Source of the DNA: Luscinia megarhynchos | Taxonomy: Eukaryota > Chordata > Aves > Passeriformes > Turdidae | Reading direction: 5' to 3' | Length of the DNA stretch: 64,000 bases | NCBI GenBank assembly: GCA_034336665.1 | Contig: JAPFBE010000013.1 | Span: 18,951,056-19,015,055, forward strand | Shown: one piece after another, positions 31,431 to 42,990 of the stretch | Numbering within the stretch: the stretch's first letter is position 1 | Layout of the letters: each line of letters begins with the position of its first letter | Program-made: the position numbers and the translations under genes | Notes under the pieces: generated by a model | Database searches by the model: none | The model's input: only the letters and a program-made list of their open reading frames with translations | Told to the model about the DNA's origin: nothing

Positions 31431-33554
31431 ACTTTCAGCAATACAAACTTTCCTTTGATCGCTGCATGTAACAGAGGCCTCTTCTTATTTACGCACACAC
31501 CGACAGCCGTGGTTTTCTTCACGAAAATGAGCGTGGCTGTCATTCCTGTAATTTAGCAGGAATTTATGGTACGGCCCTGAATCCAAAAGAAGAATGTCTA
31601 AAAATAAAATTTAAAGAACGAAAGCACGGTTTTATTTGCAGATGCCGTCCTGTAGTAAACAGAGTAAGTGAATCATTCGCAACCTCCGCTGCACCACCTC
31701 TGTTACAACAGCCAGCAGAGAACACAATGACAGCCTCAATTCTCTCATTGTGGAAAAATCCTCCTTTGAGGTATTTGCCAGGCAGATGTGATAATTGGGG
31801 TTTGAAGCTCTGTTTAAACTATGCCAGAAGACACCCTTGACCCTTTTCCACCCGTCAGCATCAAGATCTTGAGTTGCTAGATTTCCCTGTGGATGTGGGA
31901 ATAACCAAGCTGAGGTGCAACTCTCCCTGCCAGTAAATCACCAGTAATTTGGATTGAATTCTGAGACACCCCCTTCAAGCCCCCTAATTTAAGACTTCTG
32001 CTTTTCATGATCCACAAGCTTTTTTGTGGAAGTTTGTGGAGGAAATCAACTCCATGTAAAGTTTAAAACCTTTTCATGCTCACTTATCTTCTCAGGCAGC
32101 TGCATCCGTGCCTGCTCTTTAGCACAAAGTGAAACTTTCAGATAAATAGTACTCCAGCAAATACCCCTCAGCATCTGGCAAACAGATGCCTTTGCAGGTT
32201 GGATGATGTAATGAGTACAGAGAAAAGTGCGATAATATTTCCCAGAAGGATCACCTCTCTGTAAACAGTGCTTCAGAAATCCAGACTCTATGAAAGCTGC
32301 TTCCTGGTCTGAGTGACTTCTGCATTTTTTTTTTTTAGACAGCAGAATGCATTTCACATCACAGCATTAATCCCTACCTAATGGATATCCTTCTCTCGCG
32401 GAAGAGTTTTCAGTTGGACTGAGCTAAATCAGTCAATAATACTGATAATTGTAATTACCTAATCTATTTTCCACTAGTTTGATGCTTGTCTTGGCAGTGG
32501 AGCAATCATCACTTCCTGGGATTCCTCATTTCCATCCACGCTTAAAATGACTTAAAAGTAATTCTAAGTGACAACCAATGCTGCCAATGTAAAAAACTCT
32601 AATTAACATCCCTGGAGCCCTGCAGGGATTCTGCTCCTCTGCAAGTCAGTGTCCATCAAAGGAACCACAGAAAAGTGCATGCATTAAATATTCTACAAAA
32701 CTGTTAGAGACTATGGAAACAACAAAATATCTTTTGTCATGTTTTTACCTAAGGTCAACAAAAGGCCAGCAGTGCTGCCACATTCAGTCAAGTTCAGACC
32801 TTCCTTCATTTTGACCTTACTATTTTTACCTTATTTCAATGTTAGTCAGGAAATTAATTCAATACTCCTCTTGCAAACTTAGGATACATGCTTGACACAC
32901 AGGCAGGCAGTTGAGCTCTTCTCTTGCTGAAGGAATAGAGCATCCAAACAGAGCATTTGTTTGGTTGCTCACTGCTGATACTGAGCATTGCACCTGAAGC
33001 AAGGAGCTAAAATATTATTTCATGGGCAAAGCCTAAATACTGTGAGATGAACTTGCAAGTATGCTTGAACCACTTTCCACAGGAGTTAGTGTAATGAAAC
33101 ATCACCTGGTCAAATGTCTGTGACTCCATGACCCACAGGTCTATCACATTGCATTTAATGTGGTGCCCAGTGCTTTCACTTCATCAGAGTTATCACAGAT
33201 ATCACTAACATCAACACTAACATGAAGTCACACATCTGTGCCTTGATCCAAATAATTCATGAGCACATTACAGACAAATTACAGCTCTAGATGTTTTAGG
33301 AATATTGTAACATCTGCGTTTTGCCCCAGAAGGCAAGACACTGCCTGGAGGTAGGTGAGCTGGTTTCAGCCTGGGCACTTCAGGGAACACTACTTTACAT
33401 ATCCTTGACTTGTTTCTGGGTGAAAACTGAAGTGAAATGTTGATCTACTCCCCTGAACACTTGCATCCAAGGTTTGCTGTTTGTAGGTAGCACCACACCT
33501 AATTTATAGATATGGGAGTGAAGGCCCTCCCACACACAGCAGGTTCAGGACCAT
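31431..33554. other. Intergenic sequence upstream of TMEM45A
   Basis: No gene or repeat recognised. It flanks the CpG island and may hold upstream regulatory sequence, but no motif stands out. Confidence 0.5.
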
Positions 33555-33945
33555 CTGATGGAGGTGAATAGCCACAAGTGTCTAGGACCTGGTGAGATGC
33601 ATCCCAGGGTCCTGAGGAAATTGGCTGATTTTGTTGCCAAGCCACTTTCCATCATATTTGAAAAGTCACAGTGGTCAAGCAAAGTCCCTCGTGATGGGAA
33701 AAAAAGGGAAACGTTGCTCCTGTTTGCAAAAAGGGGACAAAGGAAGGTATGAGGAATTCTTTACTCAGAATTCTTTACTATGAGGGTGCTGAGGCACTGG
33801 CCCAAGCTGCCCAGAGAAGCTGTGGATGCCCTGTTCCTGGAAGTGTTCAAAGCCAGGCCCTGAGCAGCCTGGTCCCTGCCCATGGCGAGGTTCCTAAGGT
33901 TTCTAAGGTTCCTTCCAACCTAAACCATTATATGATTTTATGAAA
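33555..33945 (+). mobile_element. CR1 LINE with internal deletion, plus orientation
   Basis: Two CR1 parts are joined. At 33590-33715 the frame reads HPRVLRKLADFVAKPLSIIF and on to VPRDGKK, the start of the CR1 reverse-transcriptase domain. At 33745-33945 is the 3' UTR end, with 'ctgcccagagaagctgtgga', 'ccctgttcctggaagtgttc', 'ggttccttccaacctaaacc' and a degraded tail 'tatgattttatgaaat'. Over 1 kb of ORF2 and the 3' UTR between them is missing. Confidence 0.88.
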
Positions 33946-36900
33946 TGTACCACAGAAGTGTGGCTGATAAAATAATAGCTCTCTGGATAGAGTGCCCAGA
34001 AAGTTAAACAAATAATTCTGGCCTTGCAAAGTTCATGCAACAATTGAATAAGGAGCAAATACATGCATTGGCTATGACATAAGGAAAAACAAACATTGAC
34101 ATTCTGGTTTTAATACAACTCATAAAACCAAAATAAATAAAAAGTGAATTTGAATACAAAGACCCATCTTATGAAAGTCCATTCTTTGGCGTGCTATTAG
34201 GAACATTTGCTCTTGCATGGCTTTTGAAGGTACAAGTTTAAGTCTGTAAAGTTTAAAAATGCTTCCAGGCCTAATCCTATCATCTGGGCAGGGGGGAAGG
34301 GGGGGAGAGAAAAGTAGTTATATTATACATAAAATTTTTAATTTTTTAATGCTAATAGTTATTAGCTATGTTTATGTTATCTGCTTTTTGTCTTTTACAA
34401 GTAGCCTGTGAGACCTTTCTAAGAAACTTTCAAAAGGAGTACTTTTTCCCAGTTAATATCCTGTCCATTCAACTTGTCAAGCTGATTCCTAGCATATAAA
34501 ATTGTACCCCCCTTATAAAAATCTTTCATCTAGAAGAACATGTAAAAACAATCATGGAGATAAAAAAGTCAGCAGAGCTCAGCTTAACACTATCTACATG
34601 AACAGAGGAACTGCAGTGACTGCAGGAGCATTTCCTGAAACAATCTTTAGTTCACAGGTAATTGGTGGTGTTTCAAGTTGATCAGAGTCCTTTGAACTAG
34701 TCAGGCAATTTGGCACAGAGAATCTAGTGTAATAAAGCCAGAAATGCCAGGAGTAGTAACAGTAAGAACTTTCTCCCCAGACTTTCCTATCCCTTTATTA
34801 TGAGGATGAGGGACAGAGAAATCTGGGAAAAGCAGAAGCACCAGGAGAAAGTAGTTTGCAGCTTTTAAATGTTTTTCTTCTCAGAGTTTCAGTTCTTGAA
34901 GCAAATACGTCTCAACACCGAGAGCTGTGCAGCTGAGGTTGTCTGCAGTACTGTGCTGCTTTTGAGCACATGTTAAACCATGACACAACTGCACAAAAAA
35001 AGATTTAGCCCAATCCCCACAGTGCCAAGCAAGAATCTTGGCTTTTCCTCGTCTCATTGGGTATCAGCTGAACGACAGAAAAGATTATTTTAAAGCTGCA
35101 AATATCAAGACAGGGCTCTGAAAGTCATCTCTGAGAAATTGGAATGGCATTTCTTTTTACTATGCTCCAGCTCATGATGCAAGTTTCATGTTAGAAATGA
35201 GAGATTACTCACACTGAGGAAAATGACCTGGCATTTTTTAATGAAGGACAGTCAGCAACAGCATAGTCAAACAAGTTTACAAGATGTGCTTCTAAATAAC
35301 ATCAGACAGTGGAGAGCTCATCTGGTGTGCTCACTCAGGGTCAATTATCAAGCCAAGTCCTAATTTATCTGGGACTTGGAAACCCAAGGCAGAGGACTGT
35401 GTGAAAACAGGGAATAATCCACTACCGGAGGAAAGAAATGGCAGCTGAAAGAACTAGAAACTCTCCCTGCTTCTATCAAGTTCCTTAGTCACATCTAGGT
35501 GAGATATCTACATGTCTGGCTTATGGTTTCTTGTTTTTAGACCCCTGGTAGGAGCCATTTAGATTATAGATTTATAGAAGCACCCAGCACTCAGAACACC
35601 AAATGAAGTCTGTTGCACCAGTTAGTTAAATCATAAAGTATTCTAAACAGAGCCAATGGAGTATTCAAAAAAACTTCATCAAATCATAATAGAAAGTTCC
35701 CAGTTCCCTGTAAATAGTAGCTTCTCACCTTTAGGCAGACTGTGGTGAAAAATTGTCAGAGGCTGCAGGGAAGCCACCCCAGAAAACCTCATGAAGAAGA
35801 TGTCAGCTCCAAATTCAGCACAGTGATGGGTTAGGTGGTGATAAATGGGGCTCCTAGTGACACACTTAGTCCAGGAAATGCAGAGACCAGCTTCATTCCC
35901 AGACACTGTCCTGGGTTTACACTAAATGAGGCACTAGTCCTGTGGGAAAAATAGTATGCAGCCAAAACAATTAAATCATGCCACATAATACACATTGTGT
36001 GGGGGAAGGGAAAAGGGGGCTGAACTATCCCTCCAAAGGCAGACTTAGGCCTGGATTTGTCCAGCATTTGAGAGTTTAACTTTGTTAACCTAATGGTGTT
36101 CTTTCCATACTTTTTTTAAAGTTGCAGTTTTATCTTCCTCATTGTTTGTTTAATTTTTGTTCTCTCAGTCTCTCTGGCTCGCTGCTGCTCTGCACGTACC
36201 TAGGGTGAGTCAGGATAGTTTGCTGGGGAAAGACATCGGGGTGAACAACCCTCTGGACAGAGACACGAGGCAGAAAGAACAGGATGGGGAAACTGGCCAG
36301 TTAAGCAATGATATGAAAAACATCAGCTGTAGCCCAGCCTAGGGAGAGAGAGGGAAAAATGCCTTTTCAGCAGAAGAGGGAAAGTGAGAGCAGGAGCACA
36401 GCTGTGGAAGGTGGGCGTGGAGTGATGAGGAGTTGTAATCCAGTGTCACTGCACAGGCATTGCCTCCCATGACCCTCCTCCCTTGGCTCTTCTGCAGCAC
36501 AGCAGGAAAATGTCCTCCTGCTTGCCACGTGTGTTTGTTGTACCAGTCTTCATCCCAAGGGACACCAGGGCCATAAAGTCTCTGGTGCACTAAAGTTCCC
36601 CCAATATACACATTTAACACTTAGATGAAAGAGAAACAGGCATAATAAGGAGACAGTCCATCCAAGTGACAAAAGTCTCTGTGATCAGGTGCAATATTCC
36701 CAGAGACAAACATTTTCCCCTCAGCCACTGTCCTCCCAATCAGCTCCTTACAGACATGGCTGTGTCCCATCTCACTGGAAAATGGATCCTTTGGTCTCCT
36801 GGCTGGCTGTCACTCAGGGAAACTTTGGCCTCCCATAGCAGCTGAATTTACAGAGTCCCTATGAACCTAAAACACCTCTTACAAACCAGCTCCCTCCCAA

Positions 36901-39649
36901 AGGCAGGTCTGAGCTCTCTCCACCACACTCCACCCCAGGGATGCACTAATCAGAGCACCCCATGAAAAATTTAACCTGAGCTCCTCACCCCTGGTGTCAC
37001 CAACTCTGCTCCCAAGCCAGGCACCAAGTCACAGCTGCAGAGGTGCTTCAGCATTAATCCACTGGGGTCCTCTTCCTCTTTGCTTTACTCCAGAGCTCCA
37101 GCTGGCACTGCCACCTCCACAGTGCAGACTCCCACTTGCTCCTGCCTTTTCACGACCCCACAGCATGGGAATGTCCATCTGCTCATGGATTAAAATATAT
37201 TAACACAGACACCTTATCAGCACAGACGCACTTGAACATGGATTTGAGCTTGCAAGATGATGTTGGATACGAATGGGGTCACAGGCAATCAGCTAAGCAT
37301 CTCTGTAGGAAAAGGCTGTTGTACGGAAACTGGGGCTTGTCAGGGAAATCTTGCTCATTGTTTCTGAGCAAGAAAGTTGAGGGAAAGCAGAGAAATCCAG
37401 GGGCAGCTTGAAAAGTAATAATTTGTGGCCAGGCAGGAGGAGTGGTGGACAGAAACCCGCAGTACAGCACAGATCTCCTGGGAGATGAAGATATACAAAT
37501 GCCTAATTGACAGCATATGTCTGTGTGTGTGTGTGTGTATGCATGTATAGTGTACAGTGCATATGTTATATAAATATACATAAAATGTTATTTTGCACCT
37601 TGGTGAACAGGTACAATAAAAAAGAAATTACCAACTAATTTTGTAAGCCACTGGTAAGTGTAAAAGTGAAAGAAGGTCAATTCTGATTCCGTGCTGAAGT
37701 TCCCAGCCAAATCATCCTTTTTAAATTACTATCAGCTTTGTTTTGACTTTCCTGAGACTTACTTTGTTTCTTTTATGAAATACAGTTGTTTTTACCTGCT
37801 TTTTGTTTCTGAGCAAACTCACACTGTTACTTGACAGGACATATGAACTGAACCTGCCAATGCTTCCGTTTATGCTTCACTTCACAACCATGAATAATCC
37901 CCCTGCAATTAGCATATTTGTATTTGCTTGGAGAATGAAGTTCAATATGGTTTTATGTGTCCATATTTCCTCTGCAATAACAGTGAGAGGTCAAGGACTG
38001 TAATTAAGGTTACCTGTGCAAAGAAGCTGAGTGGTTTAAGACTCTGCTGCTCCCCAGGTGCTTATTTCTGTCCCACTGCCCAATGTACCCTTACAGCAAA
38101 GCTGTCCAGCAGGAGCGTGTCCCTGCCCTTTGCCATGGGAGCTCTCAGCCCAGCAAAGGAGCACAAACCTCCCCACATCCCAGACTCTGAACCAGACTGG
38201 ACAAAATTGGGGTGGACATGCCACTCATCTCACTTAGCAGTTGCAAAGGAGAGGTTGCATTTGATGAACAGAGATGTTTTGAAATGTATTTTAAAATATG
38301 TCTTATTTTCAGCTGTGTTTCCTGTGAAAAGTACTTGTGCTGCTTATAAGAATAAAAATGCTATTGCTTTTTCTCACTGAGAAACTTCTGTCAGAATAAA
38401 CCTGGGGCAAGAAATGTATTATCTTTCCTACAGTAAGGACTAAGAGAGAGCTGGGTCTGGGTTTTCTGCTGACCATGGGGTAAATACTGCAGTCCCTAAT
38501 ACCAGACTAAGCTCTACCATGGGTTGCAGTGTATATCAATTTCCTTTATATATTAAATAATTTTTAAAAAGCCATACATGAACACAGGGAAAAATTTGAC
38601 CACTTGGACCAGTGCTGTTGATGATGGATGTTTCCTGCTGGCACTGTAACTATTTTAGTCTCAAACTTGTGCTTGCACTGGACTATAGTGCATGCTCTCA
38701 CTTAGTATGGACAGACTCCCTCTGCTGGAAAATGGCTATGAAGGTTATCTAGTCAATTAATGATCATAAGTGAAAGAGATTACAAACAATGTATTTTGTG
38801 GCAAATGTGCAATTTTCATTTACACTGTACAAGAAATTGTAAAAATATTTTGACTTCTTCCCTAATAACTGGGAAGGAGCTAGGAGCTTTATCTTCAAAG
38901 TTCATCTCTGGACTTTGTAAAAATCCACACTGCTTACACTAACCTTATAATGCATTAATGCACTGAGTAAAGTTTTGATTTCTCTTTTCTTCTGTATCTA
39001 GAAGCAGGCCTTCAATAGTTAACCTCTGTAATCCTAAAGGGCCCTCTCTTCCTCACTTTCTCATCACAGAGGACAAGAACCTGCCACTGACTTTACAGAT
39101 GCAGCAGGACATGACACGTGGGACAGGTTGGTTTCTTTAGCAGCAACTTTTGAATGCACTATTAAAAGCAAGTGGAAACGTGCACTTGCAAACAGTATTC
39201 TAATGCAAGAATTCCTGTTATTTCTCAGAAATTTTAAGAGGTGGAGCTGATATATTCCCTTCAGAAATTAAGATCTCTGGAACACATAATTTACTAAACT
39301 GATCTTAATGAAAGGAAGTTTGCTTTTGTGAGATGAAGTCCTCTTATCATCAGAATAACTTCAGCAGGATCCAGGTCAGATAGATTTTTATTTTTTTTTC
39401 TAGAAGAAGGTGCTATCCAGTGCTTTCTATTTTTGCTTATTTGATACCAGACCAAAGAGTATTGAGATAAGATTTATGTTTTAAGGTATCACCATAGCAC
39501 AGCTCCCTCACTGTCCTCCACCCCACCCATGTGTGTCAGATGCCACCTACAGAAAGAACTTCCAGAGAGAGGAGTATTTGGTGCTTGGTGCTTTTCCTGA
39601 AGTTATCAGTATGGGCAACAACTATACCATGTAATTTACCTCTATCATC
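33946..39649. other. TMEM45A-LNP1 intergenic region, no gene recognised
   Basis: AT-rich non-coding sequence. A G-rich tract at 34286-34306 has runs of 3, 6 and 7 G and could form a G-quadruplex. Around 36350-37130 the sequence is somewhat GC-richer without an identifiable element. Confidence 0.5.
37522..37538. repeat. (TG)n microsatellite, about 8 units
   Basis: Short TG dinucleotide run followed by a TA-rich alternating stretch to about 37580, in the TMEM45A-LNP1 intergenic region. Confidence 0.9.
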
Positions 39650-40345
39650 ACAGAATCACAGAATGGTTTGGGTTAAAAGATTGTCTGGTTCCAAGCACTG
39701 TGCCATGGGCAAGGAACATTCCAATAGATCTGGTTACTCAGGGTCTCATCCAGCCTGGCCTTGAACACTTCCAGTGATGGGGAGTCCACAACTTCCATGC
39801 ACTTGTGAAAAGCTCCTATCCAGATTTCATGTAGGTCTCCCTTAGGTACTGCCCGGGGCTCTTCTTCTCTTCTCCTCTCCTTCTTCTCTCCTCCTTCTCT
39901 CCTCCTCCTCTCCTCTCCTCCTCCTCTCCTCTCCTCTCCTCTCCTCTCCTCTCCTCTCCTCTCCTCTCCTCTCCTCTCCTCTCCTCTCCTCTCCTCTCCT
40001 CTCCTCTCCTCTCCTCTCCTCTCCTCTCCTCTCCTCTCCTCTCCTCTCCTCTCTCCTCTCCTCTCCTCTCCTCTCCTCTCCTCTCCTCTCCTCTCCTCTC
40101 CTCTCCTCTCCTCTCCTCTCCTCTCCTCTCCTCTCCTCTCCTCTCCTCTCCTCTCCTCTCCTCTCCTCTCCTCTCCTCTCCTCTCCTCTCTTTTCTCCAG
40201 GCTGAACAGTCCCAAAACTCTCAGCTTGTCATCATAGGAGAGGTGCTCCAGGCCTGTGATCAGTTTAGTGGCTCACCCCTGGACTCATTCCAGCAGGTCA
40301 ATGTCTTTCTTGTGTTGAGGGCCTCAGAGCTGGACACAGTAGATC
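39650..40345 (-). mobile_element. CR1 LINE fragment split by a pyrimidine microsatellite
   Basis: The left part (39650-39858) has the tail 'atcacagaatcacagaatgg', 'tttgggttaaaagattg' and 'ggccttgaacacttccagtg'. The right part (40192-40345) has 'ttctccaggctgaacagtcc', 'gaggtgctccaggcctgtg' and 'cagagctggacacagtag'. Both parts are minus orientation and collinear with CR1, so the simple repeat between them grew inside the element. Confidence 0.9.
39859..40198. repeat. 340-nt pure pyrimidine tract, mostly (CTCCT)n
   Basis: Every base on the plus strand from 39859 to 40198 is C or T. Imperfect cttct/ctcct units at the left give way to a long regular pentanucleotide array with one phase slip near 40050. 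It sits where CR1 copies normally have a cttctcttctccagg segment, which probably seeded the expansion. Long open frames in it are repeat artefacts. Confidence 0.97.
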
Positions 40346-42624
40346 AACTAGCTGGGAATTAGAGGAACTGATTGCTCCCTCTCTGCAGTACAAACTCTGA
40401 ACTGCAGATATTGAAACACCCAGCTGCTTGCAGCTCTTTTAGAGCACTGTGTTCCACTTTTCCACTAATAATGACACACTCTGGCTGCAGCAGCTTCAGT
40501 GTAGCCCACAGTCTTCACCTTTGATCTTTCCATCAGTGCAAAATGTTATCTAAAGCCATTAAAGATAATACTGAGAGTTCTCCCACCTTCTGCAGGATTA
40601 TAGCTGCAGCAGTTTCAATACACAAATGTATCACCTCTCAGTCTCTATCATTCAGGGTTTAATCGAGATCCATCCTTCCTCTACTCTCTATATTGCAAGT
40701 AACAGAAAATAAGGCCTTGAGAGTTTGCTATAACCCCTCTTTGTGAAAGCTGTGCATGCAGTTCTGTGCTCCTGTCAGTCCCCAAGGCATCATGAGAAAT
40801 TGCACATGGATCTAAATCTTCTTGCTTCAATGGAAAAGAAATTTTTTATCAGTCTCAGGCATTCTCAGTTCAGAATTGCTTTGGATTAGGAAATCACATT
40901 GCAGTGAGTACCCTGAGTGAGTGATGGACATTATGGTTAATGCCCATTGACCAATTGAGACCTGGATTATGCAAATGTGAGAGTCCTTTTGTTCCATGCA
41001 AAAGGCATTAGAGGAATGGAAGATGAAGTAGCCTCATCTGAAGCTGTGGATATGTAGAACTTGGCACAATGGAGAAGGAAATTCATGAATATATATTATA
41101 CATATCTCAAATCCTGGGCTGATCTGTGGTGGCCACTCCTGCACAGGTGAGAGCAGCCTAAAGCTACTTTGTTGTCCCTGAGGATCTTTTATTGCTGCTG
41201 GGACCACTAGAGCAAAGAAATGCCCTAACCATTCCTGTTTGCCAGGCATAAACTTGTGCTAACCTAAAATCACTGCAGCTGTTTTCTGGCAGACAAATTT
41301 CTCTATATAGGAGTCCTCAGGGAGTAGACCCACTATATACAAAATGCTCATGAGAAACATTGAGGATGTATTTTGTGTATACAGGAAGAGCAGTATATAA
41401 TATGAGAGCCACTGCATAATGGCCCAGGAAGGGATTGCTTTTCAAAGGACCAAGCCTTAACATTCACCTCATATGATGGGATATGGCTGCAAGCATATCT
41501 TGAGCAGAATCCTTCTGCTCAAGCACTAGAGCAAAAAAAAGGGTTCTTTTTTGATACTTCGTTATCAAGAATGGGACTAATTCTCCAGTCTGAGAACTCT
41601 CTGCAGGGGCCTTAATGGCTTTTTGTTGAAAATTCATGTACTGCTGTCAAAAGTTGGTTGGTCTTTTCAATACACCAAAACTTCTGTTGTTTTAGAAATT
41701 GCATGAAATGAAGCATTTTGACAAACACATAAGAAGGACAAGAATGTGTCCAGTATGACAGAATATTGATGCTCATTGCATCACTTCTTTCTCTTATTTT
41801 CTGTCTGGCCTCAGGGACACGACAAAGCTGAGAGAAATTATATTTTTTCCAAAGAACTGTAGATATCGAGCTGGGATTCAGAGGGATCCTCCTCATAGGA
41901 GTGAAGCATCTGTCAAGCCAATCTAATACAAAAGTGAAAATGCAAATCAACATGCTATGAGCAATGTTTTCTACCATGAGTGGGTTTATTTTCACATTTG
42001 TTCTCACATAATTACCTAAGGCTCTGAAAGAACAACTGCAGGCAAGGCATTCTTTATGAAGTTTGTTGTATTTCAGTGTTCAATTCTCTCATTGAATGAC
42101 TAGATTTTGGCTGTAATATCTCTCTGGAAATATTTCAAGACCTGTTTGTTTGCAACAGTTTTGGCAGAAAGCTGCAATAAGCTCAAAGTCCTGTGATTAT
42201 GATTCATTGCTGTATGAATAATTTCAGTTATCAAGCTTGATTTTATCTCTACATGGTTTAACACTATTCACACATACACTGAGTGGATTCAGAGCCAGGA
42301 CTGTGCTTACCCAAATACCTTTTTTGGGTAAGTACAGCCCATTTTTTGTGCTAAAGAACAAAAACCTTCCAATGAATATATTAAATTTTTTTTGTATTTA
42401 ATATTTTGTATCTTTTTAAAAATAGGTATTCAGTTATAAATTGTGGTTGTTTCATTTTTATTTTATTAATGCATTTAAATATTTCCTATTTTTTTCCCCA
42501 GAAATAGTTGTTGTGAGCATGTACATAAATACAGCTGTTACATCATTTTACCTGTGTGGGGTAGGGCATTTCATATACCAATACATGGTAAGTTAACCAG
42601 CACTCAGAATTTAATTCATCCTCC
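40346..42624. other. Intergenic sequence, no gene recognised
   Basis: AT-rich non-coding sequence between the split CR1 and the LTR-like block. No repeat family or exon recognised. Confidence 0.5.
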
Positions 42625-42990
42625 AAACTGATGCCTAGAGAGGCTATCTGGAACAGAGGCTAGGCAGTGCTAAAGGAATAAGGAAGGTATTTATTAAAAG
42701 GCCTTCAAAGGATTCACCTTGGGCAGTACAAGAGCCTGGCTGAGGCTCGACCCAAGATGGACCCAAGATGGACAGCATGTCACAAGTTTTCACACTTCTA
42801 CAAGTTTTGGTCCATTTACATATTGGGGTTAATTGTTCAATTACAGCTTCAGATTATGAAGTCCCATCCTCCCAGGTTGCTCTCCTGAATTCACTGCTCT
42901 TTACCCTTTTTGGGCCCAAGGCTGCAATGGTGCCCTTGGTTCTCAGGCTGGAAAAGGATTGTTTTGTCTAACTAAACTGTGAGGAGAATT
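42625..42990 (-). mobile_element. Probable LTR fragment of an endogenous retrovirus, minus orientation
   Basis: A compositionally distinct block containing 'ggaaggtatttattaaaagg', which read in reverse has an AATAAA poly(A) signal as expected in an LTR. It also contains a 12-bp tandem motif (cccaagatggac) and 'caagttttggtccatttac'. It resembles a common songbird LTR, recalled from general knowledge and not verified. No internal retroviral genes are nearby, so it would be a solo LTR. Confidence 0.45.

Noticed and set aside
30852..31556. Long open frames of 234, 185 and 160 codons across the 31 kb CpG island
   Set aside because: Stops are rare in GC-rich DNA on both strands; the frames overlap each other and match no known protein.
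39673..40215. 180-codon minus-strand frame of Arg-Gly-Glu-Glu repeats
   Set aside because: It is the (CTCCT)n tract inside CR1; the sequence is simple repeat, not protein.
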